52,722 nucleotides of DNA from an uncultured SAR116 cluster alpha proteobacterium. GTDB lineage: Bacteria > Pseudomonadota > Alphaproteobacteria > Puniceispirillales > Puniceispirillaceae. The notes under the pieces are model-generated. The model did no database searches. It had not been told where the DNA came from and saw only the letters and a program-made list of their open reading frames with translations. The translations under genes and the position numbers were made by a program. Location: positions 1 through 52,722 of the forward strand of contig CACNSW010000009.1 of assembly GCA_902623185.1 (NCBI GenBank), given 5' to 3'. Below, piece after piece: positions 17,442 to 25,559 of this stretch (positions are counted from its first letter, which is position 1; each line of letters begins with the position of its first letter).

Positions 17442-18704
17442 ATGTCAGAAGAGATGGAACTTGAAGGTGAATGGGTAATGGGTTGGCCCGATCGTAAACG
17501 GGCCCGTGTAATGCCAAGCAAAGATGCAGAAGGGCGGACTATATTCGCACGCTCTCCAGTACTTGATCTTGAGGGAGTGTTGACACCAACTGACGCTTAT
17601 TACGTGATAGCTCAACTTAATATGCCTGATCCGGTTCACCCAGATGACTTCTCTTTTTCAATCGGTGGAATGGTTAACAATCCAATCGAGTATACCCTTG
17701 AAGACATCCGAAAATTTCCAGGTCGCACTGTGCGTGCAGTGACCGAATGTGCAGGAAATGACGGTGAATTTTGGGACTACATCGAAGAGGGAAAAAACAC
17801 TCGGAAGCCATCGTTGCGCGTTGTTCAAGCTGAAGAGGGTGGCTGGCGCCAATCTGGAGACGACGAAGAGTCGATGAAGATCGAGAATATCCTCGAGTCT
17901 ATTCCCACAACGGGTCTAGTCAGTGGCGGTGAATGGACTGGTGTACCGTTTAAGACTTTACTTGAACTCGCTGGCATCCAAGAGGGTGCGGTTTCTGTCG
18001 CCCTTCATGGCTGGGATGAAGGCAGACCTGACCCAGTAACACAATACATGTCAGCCGGTCGCACTGACTTCGATGTGGTTGACCCCGGCGTTATAAATTA
18101 TGCAAAGGCGATGCCGATAGAGAAAGCTCTTCACGAAGATACAATCCTGGCATGGGCTCACAATGGTGAGTACTTGACACATGTGCACGGTGCGCCATTG
18201 CGATTAGTTGTGCCGGGTTGGGCAGGAAATTGGTGGGTGAAATGGATTGATAGGATAGAAATACTCGATCACACGCCAGATTTCTATTATCAAACCCATT
18301 ATTTTGTGAGCGGTAAGTCACCGGATGATCCCAATAAAAAGCCTATGAAGGTTCTCGGGGTAAAAGCGTTAATTACGTCACCTCGAGACGAAGATGGCCC
18401 AATAAAGTGTGGTTCGCACGCTATAACTGGCCGTACTTGGAGTGGCGAGGGTGCCGTTGTTCGTGTTGAAATCAGCACTGATGGTGGTGAAAGCTGGAAC
18501 GATGCAATCATAGAGGAGTCGAATGACCGTTGGCTATGGCGGCGTTTCCACTATACGTGGGATGTTGCCGAACCAGGACAATACAAGATAATGGCACGGG
18601 GAACTGACGAAAAAGGCAGAGTTCAACCGACTATGGATTGGAACTTTCAGCGCAAGCACTTTGACGGTATCGTGCCTGAAAATATCATTGTCGAGAAAGG
18701 ATGA
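17442..18704 (+). CDS. Cytoplasmic SUOX-family molybdopterin oxidoreductase without heme domain
   Basis: A 420-aa protein with the sulfite-oxidase fold: an oxidoreductase molybdopterin domain (about 65-280) and a Mo-co dimerisation domain (about 300-405, with TWSGEGAVVRVEISTDGGESW). The Mo-ligand Cys is in VTECAGNDG (about C103). The Arg that follows this Cys in true sulfite oxidases (CAGNRR) is replaced by Asp, so sulfite may not be the substrate. There is no Sec or Tat signal and no heme motif. The protein should therefore stay in the cytoplasm and use a separate acceptor, plausibly the ETF encoded directly after it (7-base gap). An insertion at about 112-160 follows the active-site loop. 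ATG 17442 is chosen for GGGAG at 17429-17433. Confidence 0.8.
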   Translation: MSEEMELEGEWVMGWPDRKRARVMPSKDAEGRTIFARSPVLDLEGVLTPTDAYYVIAQLNMPDPVHPDDFSFSIGGMVNNPIEYTLEDIRKFPGRTVRAVTECAGNDGEFWDYIEEGKNTRKPSLRVVQAEEGGWRQSGDDEESMKIENILESIPTTGLVSGGEWTGVPFKTLLELAGIQEGAVSVALHGWDEGRPDPVTQYMSAGRTDFDVVDPGVINYAKAMPIEKALHEDTILAWAHNGEYLTHVHGAPLRLVVPGWAGNWWVKWIDRIEILDHTPDFYYQTHYFVSGKSPDDPNKKPMKVLGVKALITSPRDEDGPIKCGSHAITGRTWSGEGAVVRVEISTDGGESWNDAIIEESNDRWLWRRFHYTWDVAEPGQYKIMARGTDEKGRVQPTMDWNFQRKHFDGIVPENIIVEKG

Positions 18705-18711
18705 TCTTTTT

Positions 18712-19524
18712 ATGAAGATTGTGGTGTGTGTTAAACAGATTCAGAATCCTGAGATCCCAGCTGCTCAATTTCGCATTGACGAGGAAGCAAAGGTGTTAAT
18801 CCCAGTGTCTGGTTTGTCACCTGTCCTTAGTCCATTCGATGAACAAGCCGTTGAAGCTGCGTTGAGAATACGTGATAGGGCGGGTGAAAACTCAGACATA
18901 GAAATAACCGTTGTGACTATTGCTTCAAAAGGAGCTCGCGCGGCAATTAAAGGAGCACTCGCTTTGGGTGCCGATAATGCTGTTTTGCTGAGTGAACCGA
19001 CGTTTGATGGGAGTGGTGGGTATGTCACTGCTCGCAACCTAGCTGAGACAATCCGCGCAATTGGTGACGTGGACTTAATTTTAACTGGACGTCAAGCTGC
19101 CGACGGGGATGCTGGTGTTGTAGGGCTTGGGATTGCTGAAATCTTGGATATTCCGGCTATTACTTTTGCTTGTGACGTCCAGACCAATGAAGGGGTCGTT
19201 ACAGTTAAACGTGTTCTTCAAGATGGCATTGAAACAGTTGAAGCAGATTTGCCAGCACTGGTAACCATTTCCAACGAGTTAGGCAAAGTCCGCCATGCAT
19301 CTATGCGCGAGACTATGCGCGCCGCTAAGAAACCAGTGAAGGAATGGATGCCAGAAGATATTGGCCTCGATGAAATTCAGGTGAGCTCTAAAGCTATGCG
19401 TTATGAGCTAGAGCGCCTCTATATCCCAGTTAACGATATAGAATGTGAATTCATTGCTGGTGATACACCAGCCGAAATAGCTGCCACCCTTGCTCAGCAC
19501 ATGCGCCAAGCCAACTTGATATAG
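18712..19524 (+). CDS. etfB: Electron transfer flavoprotein beta subunit
   Basis: A 270-aa ETF beta subunit. Family marks are KIVVCVKQI at the N-terminus, the conserved PFDEQAVEAALRI region, and the nucleotide-binding stretch LTGRQAADGDAGVVG typical of the AMP site. ATG 18712 follows the molybdoenzyme stop by 7 bases with GAGAAAGG upstream. The longer in-frame start inside the preceding gene is not likely. ETF beta with alpha shuttles single electrons from dehydrogenases to ETF-ubiquinone oxidoreductase. Placement here implies a dedicated ETF for the neighbouring molybdoenzyme or an unlinked acyl-CoA dehydrogenase. Confidence 0.9.
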   Translation: MKIVVCVKQIQNPEIPAAQFRIDEEAKVLIPVSGLSPVLSPFDEQAVEAALRIRDRAGENSDIEITVVTIASKGARAAIKGALALGADNAVLLSEPTFDGSGGYVTARNLAETIRAIGDVDLILTGRQAADGDAGVVGLGIAEILDIPAITFACDVQTNEGVVTVKRVLQDGIETVEADLPALVTISNELGKVRHASMRETMRAAKKPVKEWMPEDIGLDEIQVSSKAMRYELERLYIPVNDIECEFIAGDTPAEIAATLAQHMRQANLI

Positions 19525-19534
19525 GATCATAAAA

Positions 19535-20530
19535 ATGACTGACAATAATAATGGTGTTCTCGTAGTTGTAGAGGTAGAGGACAACCAGCCAATCGATCTG
19601 GGTTTAGAGATGTTAGCGTTGGCAAGGCGACTCACTGACAGTATGGGCGGGTCGGTCACCGCCGTCGCTTTTGGCACTGGCCTGGAAACCATTGGTGAGA
19701 TTCTGATTGCCTACGGGGCAGATCGAGTTTTAATCAATGATAACCAAATATTTGCCAACTTCCACGCTGAAGCTTGGTTGCCCGATCTGGCCAAAATAGT
19801 TGCTGAGGTGGCGCCCACTATTGTACTCATTGGACATTCAGAGTCGGGCACCGATCTAGCCCCGAGGTTAGCTTTCCGACTTGACGTTGATGTAGCTACG
19901 GGGTGTGAGTCAATTGATATCCTAAACGGGCGACCACATATGACACGAAGTTGCTTTGGTGGCCTTGCTCGCGAAGTCGTCACTTTTTCTAAGTCACCTG
20001 CGTTAGCCACTATTCGTTCAAAAAGCCAACAGTCTCTGACACCAACAACAGAGCGTTCGGGAGCGGTCGAAAAACTTAGTTCAATTCTTGATGTGAACTC
20101 CATACGCACTCGTGTTGTCAGCCGCGAACAAGAGAAAGCAGCTGGTGGAGTAAAGATGGAGAACGCAAAAATTGTGATTGGTGGTGGTGTAGGTTTAGGC
20201 GGACCAGAGGGATTTAAAACACTTAATGAAATTGCAGAATTAGTCGATGGAGCTGTTGGCGCCAGTCGCGCCGCCTGTGATTTGGACTGGTGCCCTCGCT
20301 CTTACCAGATCGGTTTGTCCGGACGCACAGTGGCACCTGAACTATACCTCGCGGTTGGAATCTCTGGTGCCAGTCACCACATGGCAGGCTGTGGCAATTC
20401 TAAGACCATTGTTTCGATCAATTCTGATCCAAAAGCAGAAATTTTTAAATCATCTCGCTTCGGTATAGTTGGTAATTCTCAGGAAATTATGCCTGCTCTG
20501 GCGGAAGAGATCAGAAAGTTAAAGGCCTAG
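19535..20530 (+). CDS. etfA: Electron transfer flavoprotein alpha subunit, divergent
   Basis: A 331-aa ETF alpha subunit with the N-terminal domain I and a C-terminal FAD domain (about 200-331). The FAD segment SGRTVAPELYLAVGISGASHHMAG is recognisable, but the usual IQHLAGM and DADxGIVGD-type positions read SHHMAGC and SSRFGIVGN. This indicates a diverged paralogue rather than the housekeeping ETF. It starts 10 bases after etfB and is the last gene of the operon. Partner specificity is inferred from context only. Confidence 0.88.
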   Translation: MTDNNNGVLVVVEVEDNQPIDLGLEMLALARRLTDSMGGSVTAVAFGTGLETIGEILIAYGADRVLINDNQIFANFHAEAWLPDLAKIVAEVAPTIVLIGHSESGTDLAPRLAFRLDVDVATGCESIDILNGRPHMTRSCFGGLAREVVTFSKSPALATIRSKSQQSLTPTTERSGAVEKLSSILDVNSIRTRVVSREQEKAAGGVKMENAKIVIGGGVGLGGPEGFKTLNEIAELVDGAVGASRAACDLDWCPRSYQIGLSGRTVAPELYLAVGISGASHHMAGCGNSKTIVSINSDPKAEIFKSSRFGIVGNSQEIMPALAEEIRKLKA

Positions 20531-20598
20531 CAGAAACCATATGGTAATTGACTACCCAAATTATCTTAATTAGTACGAATTCTTCCTGACTTTAACGG

Positions 20599-20623
20599 CG
20601 ATGCTCGTTTTAAAACGCCATCG
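20599..20623 (+). terminator. Possible terminator hairpin after etfA
   Basis: CGATG and CATCG arms enclose the self-complementary CGTTTTAAAACG, giving an interrupted stem about 70 bases after the etfA stop. A T-rich stretch follows about 15-40 bases later. It is weaker than a textbook intrinsic terminator. Confidence 0.35.
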
Positions 20624-20920
20624 GGAATTGTCACAGTTTTATAGCTTTTTGCTTTTTTGAGAAAGCATAAGTGAGATCTACCTCGCCGAAGCGCCTCTTT
20701 TTCTCTTATGAATTACACTCATTGTCAAAATCTTGTTCGCACTTTAATGGATTAAATTATGACGTTTGATGCATGGACCCTCGTGTTTTTCAATAAACAA
20801 CATTCATCCTAAGTATAAATGCAAACCTGCAATGTGAAATCAGTATCAAAAACAACGGAATTCAAACATAGGCTAACTAAAATACAAGTTTAGTTGACAA
20901 TCTGCACCGTCCTAAGCTCA

Positions 20921-20950
20921 AGGGAGGACGGAATAATCCGGTCCTCCCCT
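20921..20950 (-). terminator. Possible terminator hairpin after the TPR gene
   Basis: GGGAGGAC (20922-20929) pairs with GTCCTCCC (20941-20948), extended inside by GGA/TCC with one bulge. It sits about 26 bases beyond the TPR stop. A mutually exclusive partner CCGTCCT (20907-20913) can pair with AGGACGG (20925-20931). No T-run follows on the minus strand, so the terminator role is tentative. Confidence 0.4.
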
Positions 20951-20975
20951 ATTTCGCCAAATCGGAACTATTCTA

Positions 20976-22730
20976 TTAACAACAACTAGCTGCAACACTG
21001 TCTTGAGCGCAAAAACAGGTTTTTGCTGGCATGATATCGGCCCGAGAACTGCGTTCATTGAACAGAGCAGTGATCTCAGCAAGTTCTTCAGGTGCATCGC
21101 CACGTGCCTCAAGACAAAGTTTTAGTCCCAACAAACCCCACATGTTGTCTTTCCAAAGTTTAATATCAGCACGGTACACAGATTCTGCCTCTTCGATCTC
21201 ACCTTGTTCGAAAAGGAGTGCACCAAGAATGTGGCGCACGGGTTGCATCTGTCCCCAGGGCTCATTATAGGCAAGGTTGAGTGATAAATTGACACCCCTA
21301 CGCAGGTGGTCAAAAGCAGCAGTAAAATCAAAAGATTCACCTTTAGCCTTGGCTAGGAACTGTTTACGGTACTCGATTTCACCATCCAAAACAGCAGCAT
21401 TAACCAAATGAATACACGGGCCATCGCTTGGGTCTTGGTACATCAAGTTGTTGTGCAGCACACGGCCGGCAAGCGCTGGGTTTTTAAGTGCCTCATAAAA
21501 GAGAGCCTGTTCTGCTTCTGCCTCTGCGACCATGCCCTTTGACGCATAGGCTACGCCCCGAGCATAGTGTTGTGTTACGATAGTTGAAGCGAAAACTTCC
21601 TTATCAGAGAAAGTTGGCTCAGAAATTATATCGTCCCACATACCGAACCTAATCATGACGTGAAATGGCAAGGCGACATAAGACTCAAGGAAAATTGCGC
21701 CCATTGGTATGATTCCAGCAAGCATAAATTGCACGCCTGAGTTTTCGTCACCTGCGGGATTTGCAGCTGCCGCCTTTCGAGCATATTTCATAGCGACTTC
21801 ATACTGACCTTCAAACATTGCACACCAAACCACAAAGTGGTGATTGTGCATTCTGTAAAATTTGTAAAACTGTGATTCGTTACCCGTAAGTTCGACATAT
21901 TTATCATCCGCCTCTACAGCATTGATGTTACACTCTACAGCCTCTTTCCATTGTCCAACCCAAGCATCTATATGAGACGGCATGTGCACAAGGTGACCCA
22001 TACTGGGCATGGCGGTTCGCAACACATCGGCTGCGGGTAGGGCTCTTTCTGGAAACGGGGAAAGCTCCAAACAGTGGCAATATAAGTGGCAAAGTGCAAT
22101 ATGCTCTCTTGCGCCATCGATGTTCTCAAAGGCATCTTCCATAACCTGAACGCAAGTTAATGTATTGTCATCTGCCGGAGTGATTTCACCAGTTTCAGTG
22201 TTTTTATCCCAGAGTTGCCATGCCTTGAGGTTCATTAGGGCCTCTACATAAATCGCGGCAACATCCAAGTTACCTGTGTATTTTTCGTAAAGAGGAGCCA
22301 TAGCAGCCGCAAACGCAGCATTGAGTTCTGGAGTGTTACCCATGTTCAGTACTGACGGGTCAGCTGCGTCACGCGCTTCTTTAGAATGGCGTTGGGCTAG
22401 TGCATCGATAAGATCTTGTTCTAATTCGGAACATCCAGCCTTGAGGGAAATAGCTTGTTGAATTGGATCAAAGCCCGATCCTAGGCCAGGAGTCCAGTTG
22501 TAATTTGAGGAAACACAATAAGCAATACCCCACCAAGCCATCGCGCAGGTTGAGTCCAATTCGGTAGTCTTCATGTAGCAAGCTATTGCCTGCTCATGGT
22601 TAAAATTCAGCATATGCCCAAAGGCTTCAGCAAAAGTTTTCCGCGCATCTTCATTGCCGCAAGTAATCGTTGTGGCGAATGAATAGTTTGAAGCGTTTCC
22701 AAAATCATAATCTGCAGGTGCAAGAGACAT
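20976..22730 (-). CDS. Large TPR-repeat protein with cysteine-rich C-terminal tail
   Basis: A 584-aa soluble protein built of helical repeats of tetratricopeptide type (for example around FGHMLNFNHEQAIACYMKT and the C-terminal half). No signal peptide or membrane segment is seen. The last 13 residues contain four cysteines, ending CFCAQDSVAASCC. ATG 22730 is preferred because a purine-rich GGGAGGGGAAGG stretch lies just upstream; the longer in-frame start at 22793 lacks this. No enzymatic motif is recognised. It lies between the ETF operon and the sox region and converges on etfA, so a role in assembly or in metal or sulfur handling is only a guess. Confidence 0.7.
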   Translation of the reverse strand: MSLAPADYDFGNASNYSFATTITCGNEDARKTFAEAFGHMLNFNHEQAIACYMKTTELDSTCAMAWWGIAYCVSSNYNWTPGLGSGFDPIQQAISLKAGCSELEQDLIDALAQRHSKEARDAADPSVLNMGNTPELNAAFAAAMAPLYEKYTGNLDVAAIYVEALMNLKAWQLWDKNTETGEITPADDNTLTCVQVMEDAFENIDGAREHIALCHLYCHCLELSPFPERALPAADVLRTAMPSMGHLVHMPSHIDAWVGQWKEAVECNINAVEADDKYVELTGNESQFYKFYRMHNHHFVVWCAMFEGQYEVAMKYARKAAAANPAGDENSGVQFMLAGIIPMGAIFLESYVALPFHVMIRFGMWDDIISEPTFSDKEVFASTIVTQHYARGVAYASKGMVAEAEAEQALFYEALKNPALAGRVLHNNLMYQDPSDGPCIHLVNAAVLDGEIEYRKQFLAKAKGESFDFTAAFDHLRRGVNLSLNLAYNEPWGQMQPVRHILGALLFEQGEIEEAESVYRADIKLWKDNMWGLLGLKLCLEARGDAPEELAEITALFNERSSRADIMPAKTCFCAQDSVAASCC

Positions 22731-22977
22731 CTGGCCTTCCCCTCCCATGGAATTTTTGCCATCCTTGAAACTAATCAAGAAACAATTTTTCAATTATAGA
22801 ATATATCGACCAAGAAATTAGTAACACATGACCTTATCAAGCAACCAAGGTTTGTCAATGCAACTCAATATATAACTGAATTCATTATTTGTGTTGAATT
22901 AAAGGACCAAGACAAGCTCTATGAATTTCATCCGCACAGGCCAATGTCGCTACCTTAATTAAATAGGTAAAAAAATT

Positions 22978-23829
22978 ATGAATTACCGCTCACTTGAAAT
23001 AGTTCGTGATTTTCTTCATCAAAAGAAAAATTCAGTGACTATCACTGCGGTTATTGCAATCGGCTGGATTTACAGTTTTTTGCAAGTTGCTGCGTAAACC
23101 CCTGGGGTAGATCTTACTCGATTTGGGCCAGGTATGGATATTCTTACGTTTTTGAGCAAACAACCTACAAATGCAATGTCGAATATGATTTCATCTATTC
23201 CCTTGTGCGGCGGTTTTGGATTCTCCTGGACACTCGAAAACTTCGCTGGTTCTATCTCGATGTGGTTTAGTATGGTCTTGGCAATGATGGTCCCAACTTT
23301 GTTGGTACCTAGTGTCCTGCGCCCTAATAAAGTAAACGCAATTATTGGTTTTCTTTTTGGCTACGTTTGTGTTTGGCTCGTGTTTTGTTTTTTTGCGGTG
23401 GCAATCCAATGGTGTTTGCAAGCTTCCGAGTTTTTGAACAATTGGATGGTAATAATCAATTCATCAGTCTCAGCCGCAGTTTTTCTATTAATTGGCAGCA
23501 TACAGCTGTTTAAACCCGAATTGGTATCATTATTCAGTCGGTCCAAACTCGCAAAATTCACTCAAATAAAAACGAGATCTTTAATAAAAACGAGATCTTT
23601 TTCTGATGATTTTAGAGCCGGCTTAAATAGGGGAGGCATCTGCGTATATAGCTGTTTTCCTTTAATGTTTCTTATGTTTGTTTTTGGATTAATGAATTTA
23701 TTAGCAATGGCATTCCTAACTGTAGTCATGTATCTTGTAGCGAACACTGCGACGGTTTTGGTTACAAGATATATCGGATCAGTTTTAATTTTTTCTGGGA
23801 TGCTTTTACTCGGATTAAAACAAGTTTAA
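22978..23829 (+). pseudogene. DUF2182-type membrane protein, interrupted by an in-frame TAA
   Basis: One continuous reading frame of 284 codons is broken only by a TAA at 23095-23097. The first part (39 codons from ATG 22978) encodes a basic stretch plus a first membrane helix. The second part (open from 23098, first ATG at 23134) gives five or more further helices and the family motif MWFSMVLAMMVPT. The first part matches what the N-terminus of DUF2182 (predicted metal-binding membrane protein) should look like, so both belong to one ancestral gene. Only the first ATG has a weak ribosome site (AGG about 10 bases upstream). Later family cysteines are partly lost. Decay is most likely; stop readthrough or a truncated functional 231-aa protein are alternatives. 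Confidence 0.65.
23565..23600 (+). repeat. Exact 18-bp tandem duplication inside the DUF2182 frame
   Basis: The unit AATAAAAACGAGATCTTT occurs twice in direct succession (23565-23582 and 23583-23600). It adds six codons in frame, giving IKTRSLIKTRS in the loop where the family normally has a conserved Cys-Arg motif. This looks like replication slippage in a gene under relaxed selection. Confidence 0.9.
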
Positions 23830-24603
23830 CGCGGTTTTTACATGTGCTCTCTCGTGTTTAAAAGAGCATTTCTCTTGAAGTTAAATGGCACGAAAGTTAG
23901 CGGAAAGTTTCCGGTTAAATTGAATTAACAAATAAGGTTTTTTATTCAATGTCTGCTATGACTTAGTTTAGATGCTGGTAGACGAAAAGGATGTGTGAAT
24001 CAAAAACAAGAAATCAATCCACAACTAAAAACGCTCTCGTTTTTAGAAAAATTGTGGCACCTAAACCTTATAAGGTTAGATTGCTTAATGCCGCTTTTGA
24101 GGATGGTAAGCCATTGCTTTGTACCACACAGCTTCCTTTAATTTTCTTTATTGAGACCACGTTTGTTTAATTTTTTCAAAACAGAGAAATTTTGTTTGAA
24201 GTCCACGAAAACCTATAAATTAGACCAAGTGGGTCAAGGAAAAAATGGAAGTTGTTGTCTAATCACTTGTGAGTGAAAGTCTGTCCAGAAAAAATTTGCC
24301 AAAGCATATGAATATCGGGCCGGGTAATCCGCACAACTGCAAAAATCCGAGATTACAACTCAAATTGACCCCGATCAGGTGGTGCAGGTGATGATCCGCA
24401 ATCCAATGCATTTGGGCTATTAAATTTATGAATTTTTGCGGGTGGAAGCAGCTTTAATGTGTACGATCAGATCGCTTACACCTATGAAGTGTTACCCCAG
24501 CAAACCCTACTTGCAAAATTCTTTGAATATGAAAAAATTGAAACCAGAGACTGGTTAGCCAATCTAGCCAGTTAACTGACAGTTAATTGATATCGAGTTA
24601 GCT
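23830..24603. other. 774-bp spacer with possible gene remnant near its end
   Basis: AT-rich and without an intact gene. Between about 24330 and 24576 there are short protein-like stretches in different frames. One reads ITTQIDPDQVVQVMIRNP before a stop; another is about 46 codons ending DWLANLAS then TAA. This is the pattern of a frameshifted gene end, but I cannot name a family. Confidence 0.3.
24572..24586. promoter_or_regulatory. Palindrome just upstream of the soxR-like gene
   Basis: TTAACT-GAC-AGTTAA is a perfect 6-bp dyad ending 17 bases before the ATG at 24604. Its place between promoter and start fits an autoregulatory ArsR-type operator, but dyads of this size also occur by chance. 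Confidence 0.3.
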
Positions 24604-24972
24604 ATGGAAAATGAAGCGCCAAATGATTCTGATGAGACACTTAACAATGTGTTAGAGGTGTTTCAGGCACTGTCACACCCTGTCAGGTTAGAGATTTGTC
24701 GAATATTAATGCTTCAGCAACATTCCGTTGGAACTTTATGTAACATGTTGAATATGAAACAATATAAAGTATCACAACAACTAGCAGTCCTCCGCAAAGC
24801 GCAAATTGTAACTACACACCGAGATGCGAGGCGTGTGATCTATGCTCTAACCAACGCGAAGGTTCGTCGAATTCTCCGAGTAAGTATTGCCAACTTGGCA
24901 AATACCAGTTCGAACTCATTCCCATTGGTAAATCAAAAACAGCAGTCAGGTTATTTTGCTGAAATAATTTGA
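24604..24972 (+). CDS. ArsR-family repressor, SoxR-like
   Basis: A 122-aa winged-helix ArsR/SmtB-type protein. ALSHPVRLEICRIL opens the domain, SVGTLCNMLNMKQYKVSQQLAVLRKA is the helix-turn-helix region (split here only for description: residues about 41-66), and RRVIYAL is the wing. It is directly followed (7 bases) by a soxS-like gene, the same order as soxR-soxS in Paracoccus. The family there represses sox genes and senses sulfane sulfur through a pair of cysteines. Here the only cysteines are at about 32 and 46, and none is in the C-terminal helix, so sensing may differ. Metal sensing is the main alternative. Confidence 0.82.
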   Translation: MENEAPNDSDETLNNVLEVFQALSHPVRLEICRILMLQQHSVGTLCNMLNMKQYKVSQQLAVLRKAQIVTTHRDARRVIYALTNAKVRRILRVSIANLANTSSNSFPLVNQKQQSGYFAEII

Positions 24973-24979
24973 GGCACAG

Positions 24980-25357
24980 ATGAACTCTTTGTTTTCCGAA
25001 AAGCTAAAGTATTTCGCCTTTATCATTATGCTATTTGTAGGCTCATCTCACCTAAAACAAAATGAATGTCTAGCGAGCGACTTACAACTTGTGATGTTCA
25101 CTTCAGAAGATTGTCCGGTCTGTCAGGCTTGGGAAAAAGAAATTGGGAGTATTTACAAAAAATCGCAATATCAGGTAGAACTGCCTCTTAAACGAGTAGA
25201 TTTTTTCGGACTCGCATCAGATTGGATATCTGTTAAAGAACCAATCAGCGGAACGCCAACATTCGTTGTAATTAAAAAAGGGGAGGAAGTTGGCCGTATT
25301 TTGGGATATAGCGGTGCGGAAATGTTTTGGTGGGAGTTATCCTCTTTTTTAGAGTGA
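24980..25357 (+). CDS. soxS: Periplasmic thioredoxin-like protein SoxS
   Basis: A 125-aa protein with an N-terminal hydrophobic signal (about residues 10-32) and a thioredoxin fold. The redox motif is CPVC in FTSEDCPVCQAWEKEIG, and the cis-Pro region is GTPTFVVIKKGEEVGR. The overall pattern, including LKRVDFF and GYSGAEMFWWEL, is that of SoxS. In Paracoccus SoxS keeps the SoxY substrate Cys reduced in the periplasm. It lies between the soxR-like gene and soxY, matching that role. Confidence 0.85.
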   Translation: MNSLFSEKLKYFAFIIMLFVGSSHLKQNECLASDLQLVMFTSEDCPVCQAWEKEIGSIYKKSQYQVELPLKRVDFFGLASDWISVKEPISGTPTFVVIKKGEEVGRILGYSGAEMFWWELSSFLE

Positions 25358-25435
25358 CAAACTACCGCACTATACGCTCGTGGCTTTTACATAAGAAAAT
25401 TTGCATTATCTACACGTGCTTATGTGTTATGCTGT

Positions 25436-25448
25436 ATTCGTCTCGAAT
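25436..25448. promoter_or_regulatory. Small dyad upstream of soxY
   Basis: ATTCG-TCT-CGAAT lies about 110 bases before soxY, in the 202-bp spacer that should hold the soxYZCDB promoter. It contains ATTC and GAAT halves like those reported for SoxR/SqrR-type repressors, though with shorter spacing. Tentative operator. Confidence 0.3.
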
Positions 25449-25559
25449 TTAACAATTCAGTGCTAATTGTTTCGAAATCAAAAATTGAGCGTTTTCAAAA
25501 TTAAATACATACATGCAAAATATAAACCCTATAATCTTTGGCGTAAGAAGAGGATCTGA

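Larger units (their letters stand above)
20531..20975. other. 445-bp convergent spacer
   Basis: AT-rich spacer between the convergent etfA and TPR genes. It contains two terminator-like hairpins, listed separately, and no supportable coding sequence. Confidence 0.5.

Noticed and set aside
17442-18704. Assignment of the SUOX-fold protein as SorA sulfite dehydrogenase
   Set aside because: No signal peptide, no adjacent cytochrome SorB, and Asp in place of the substrate Arg after the Mo-ligand Cys.
16451-24361. Shared 14-mer TCCGAGATTACAAC near 16450 and 24347
   Set aside because: Exact 14-base matches are expected by chance several times in a window of this size, and flanks do not match.
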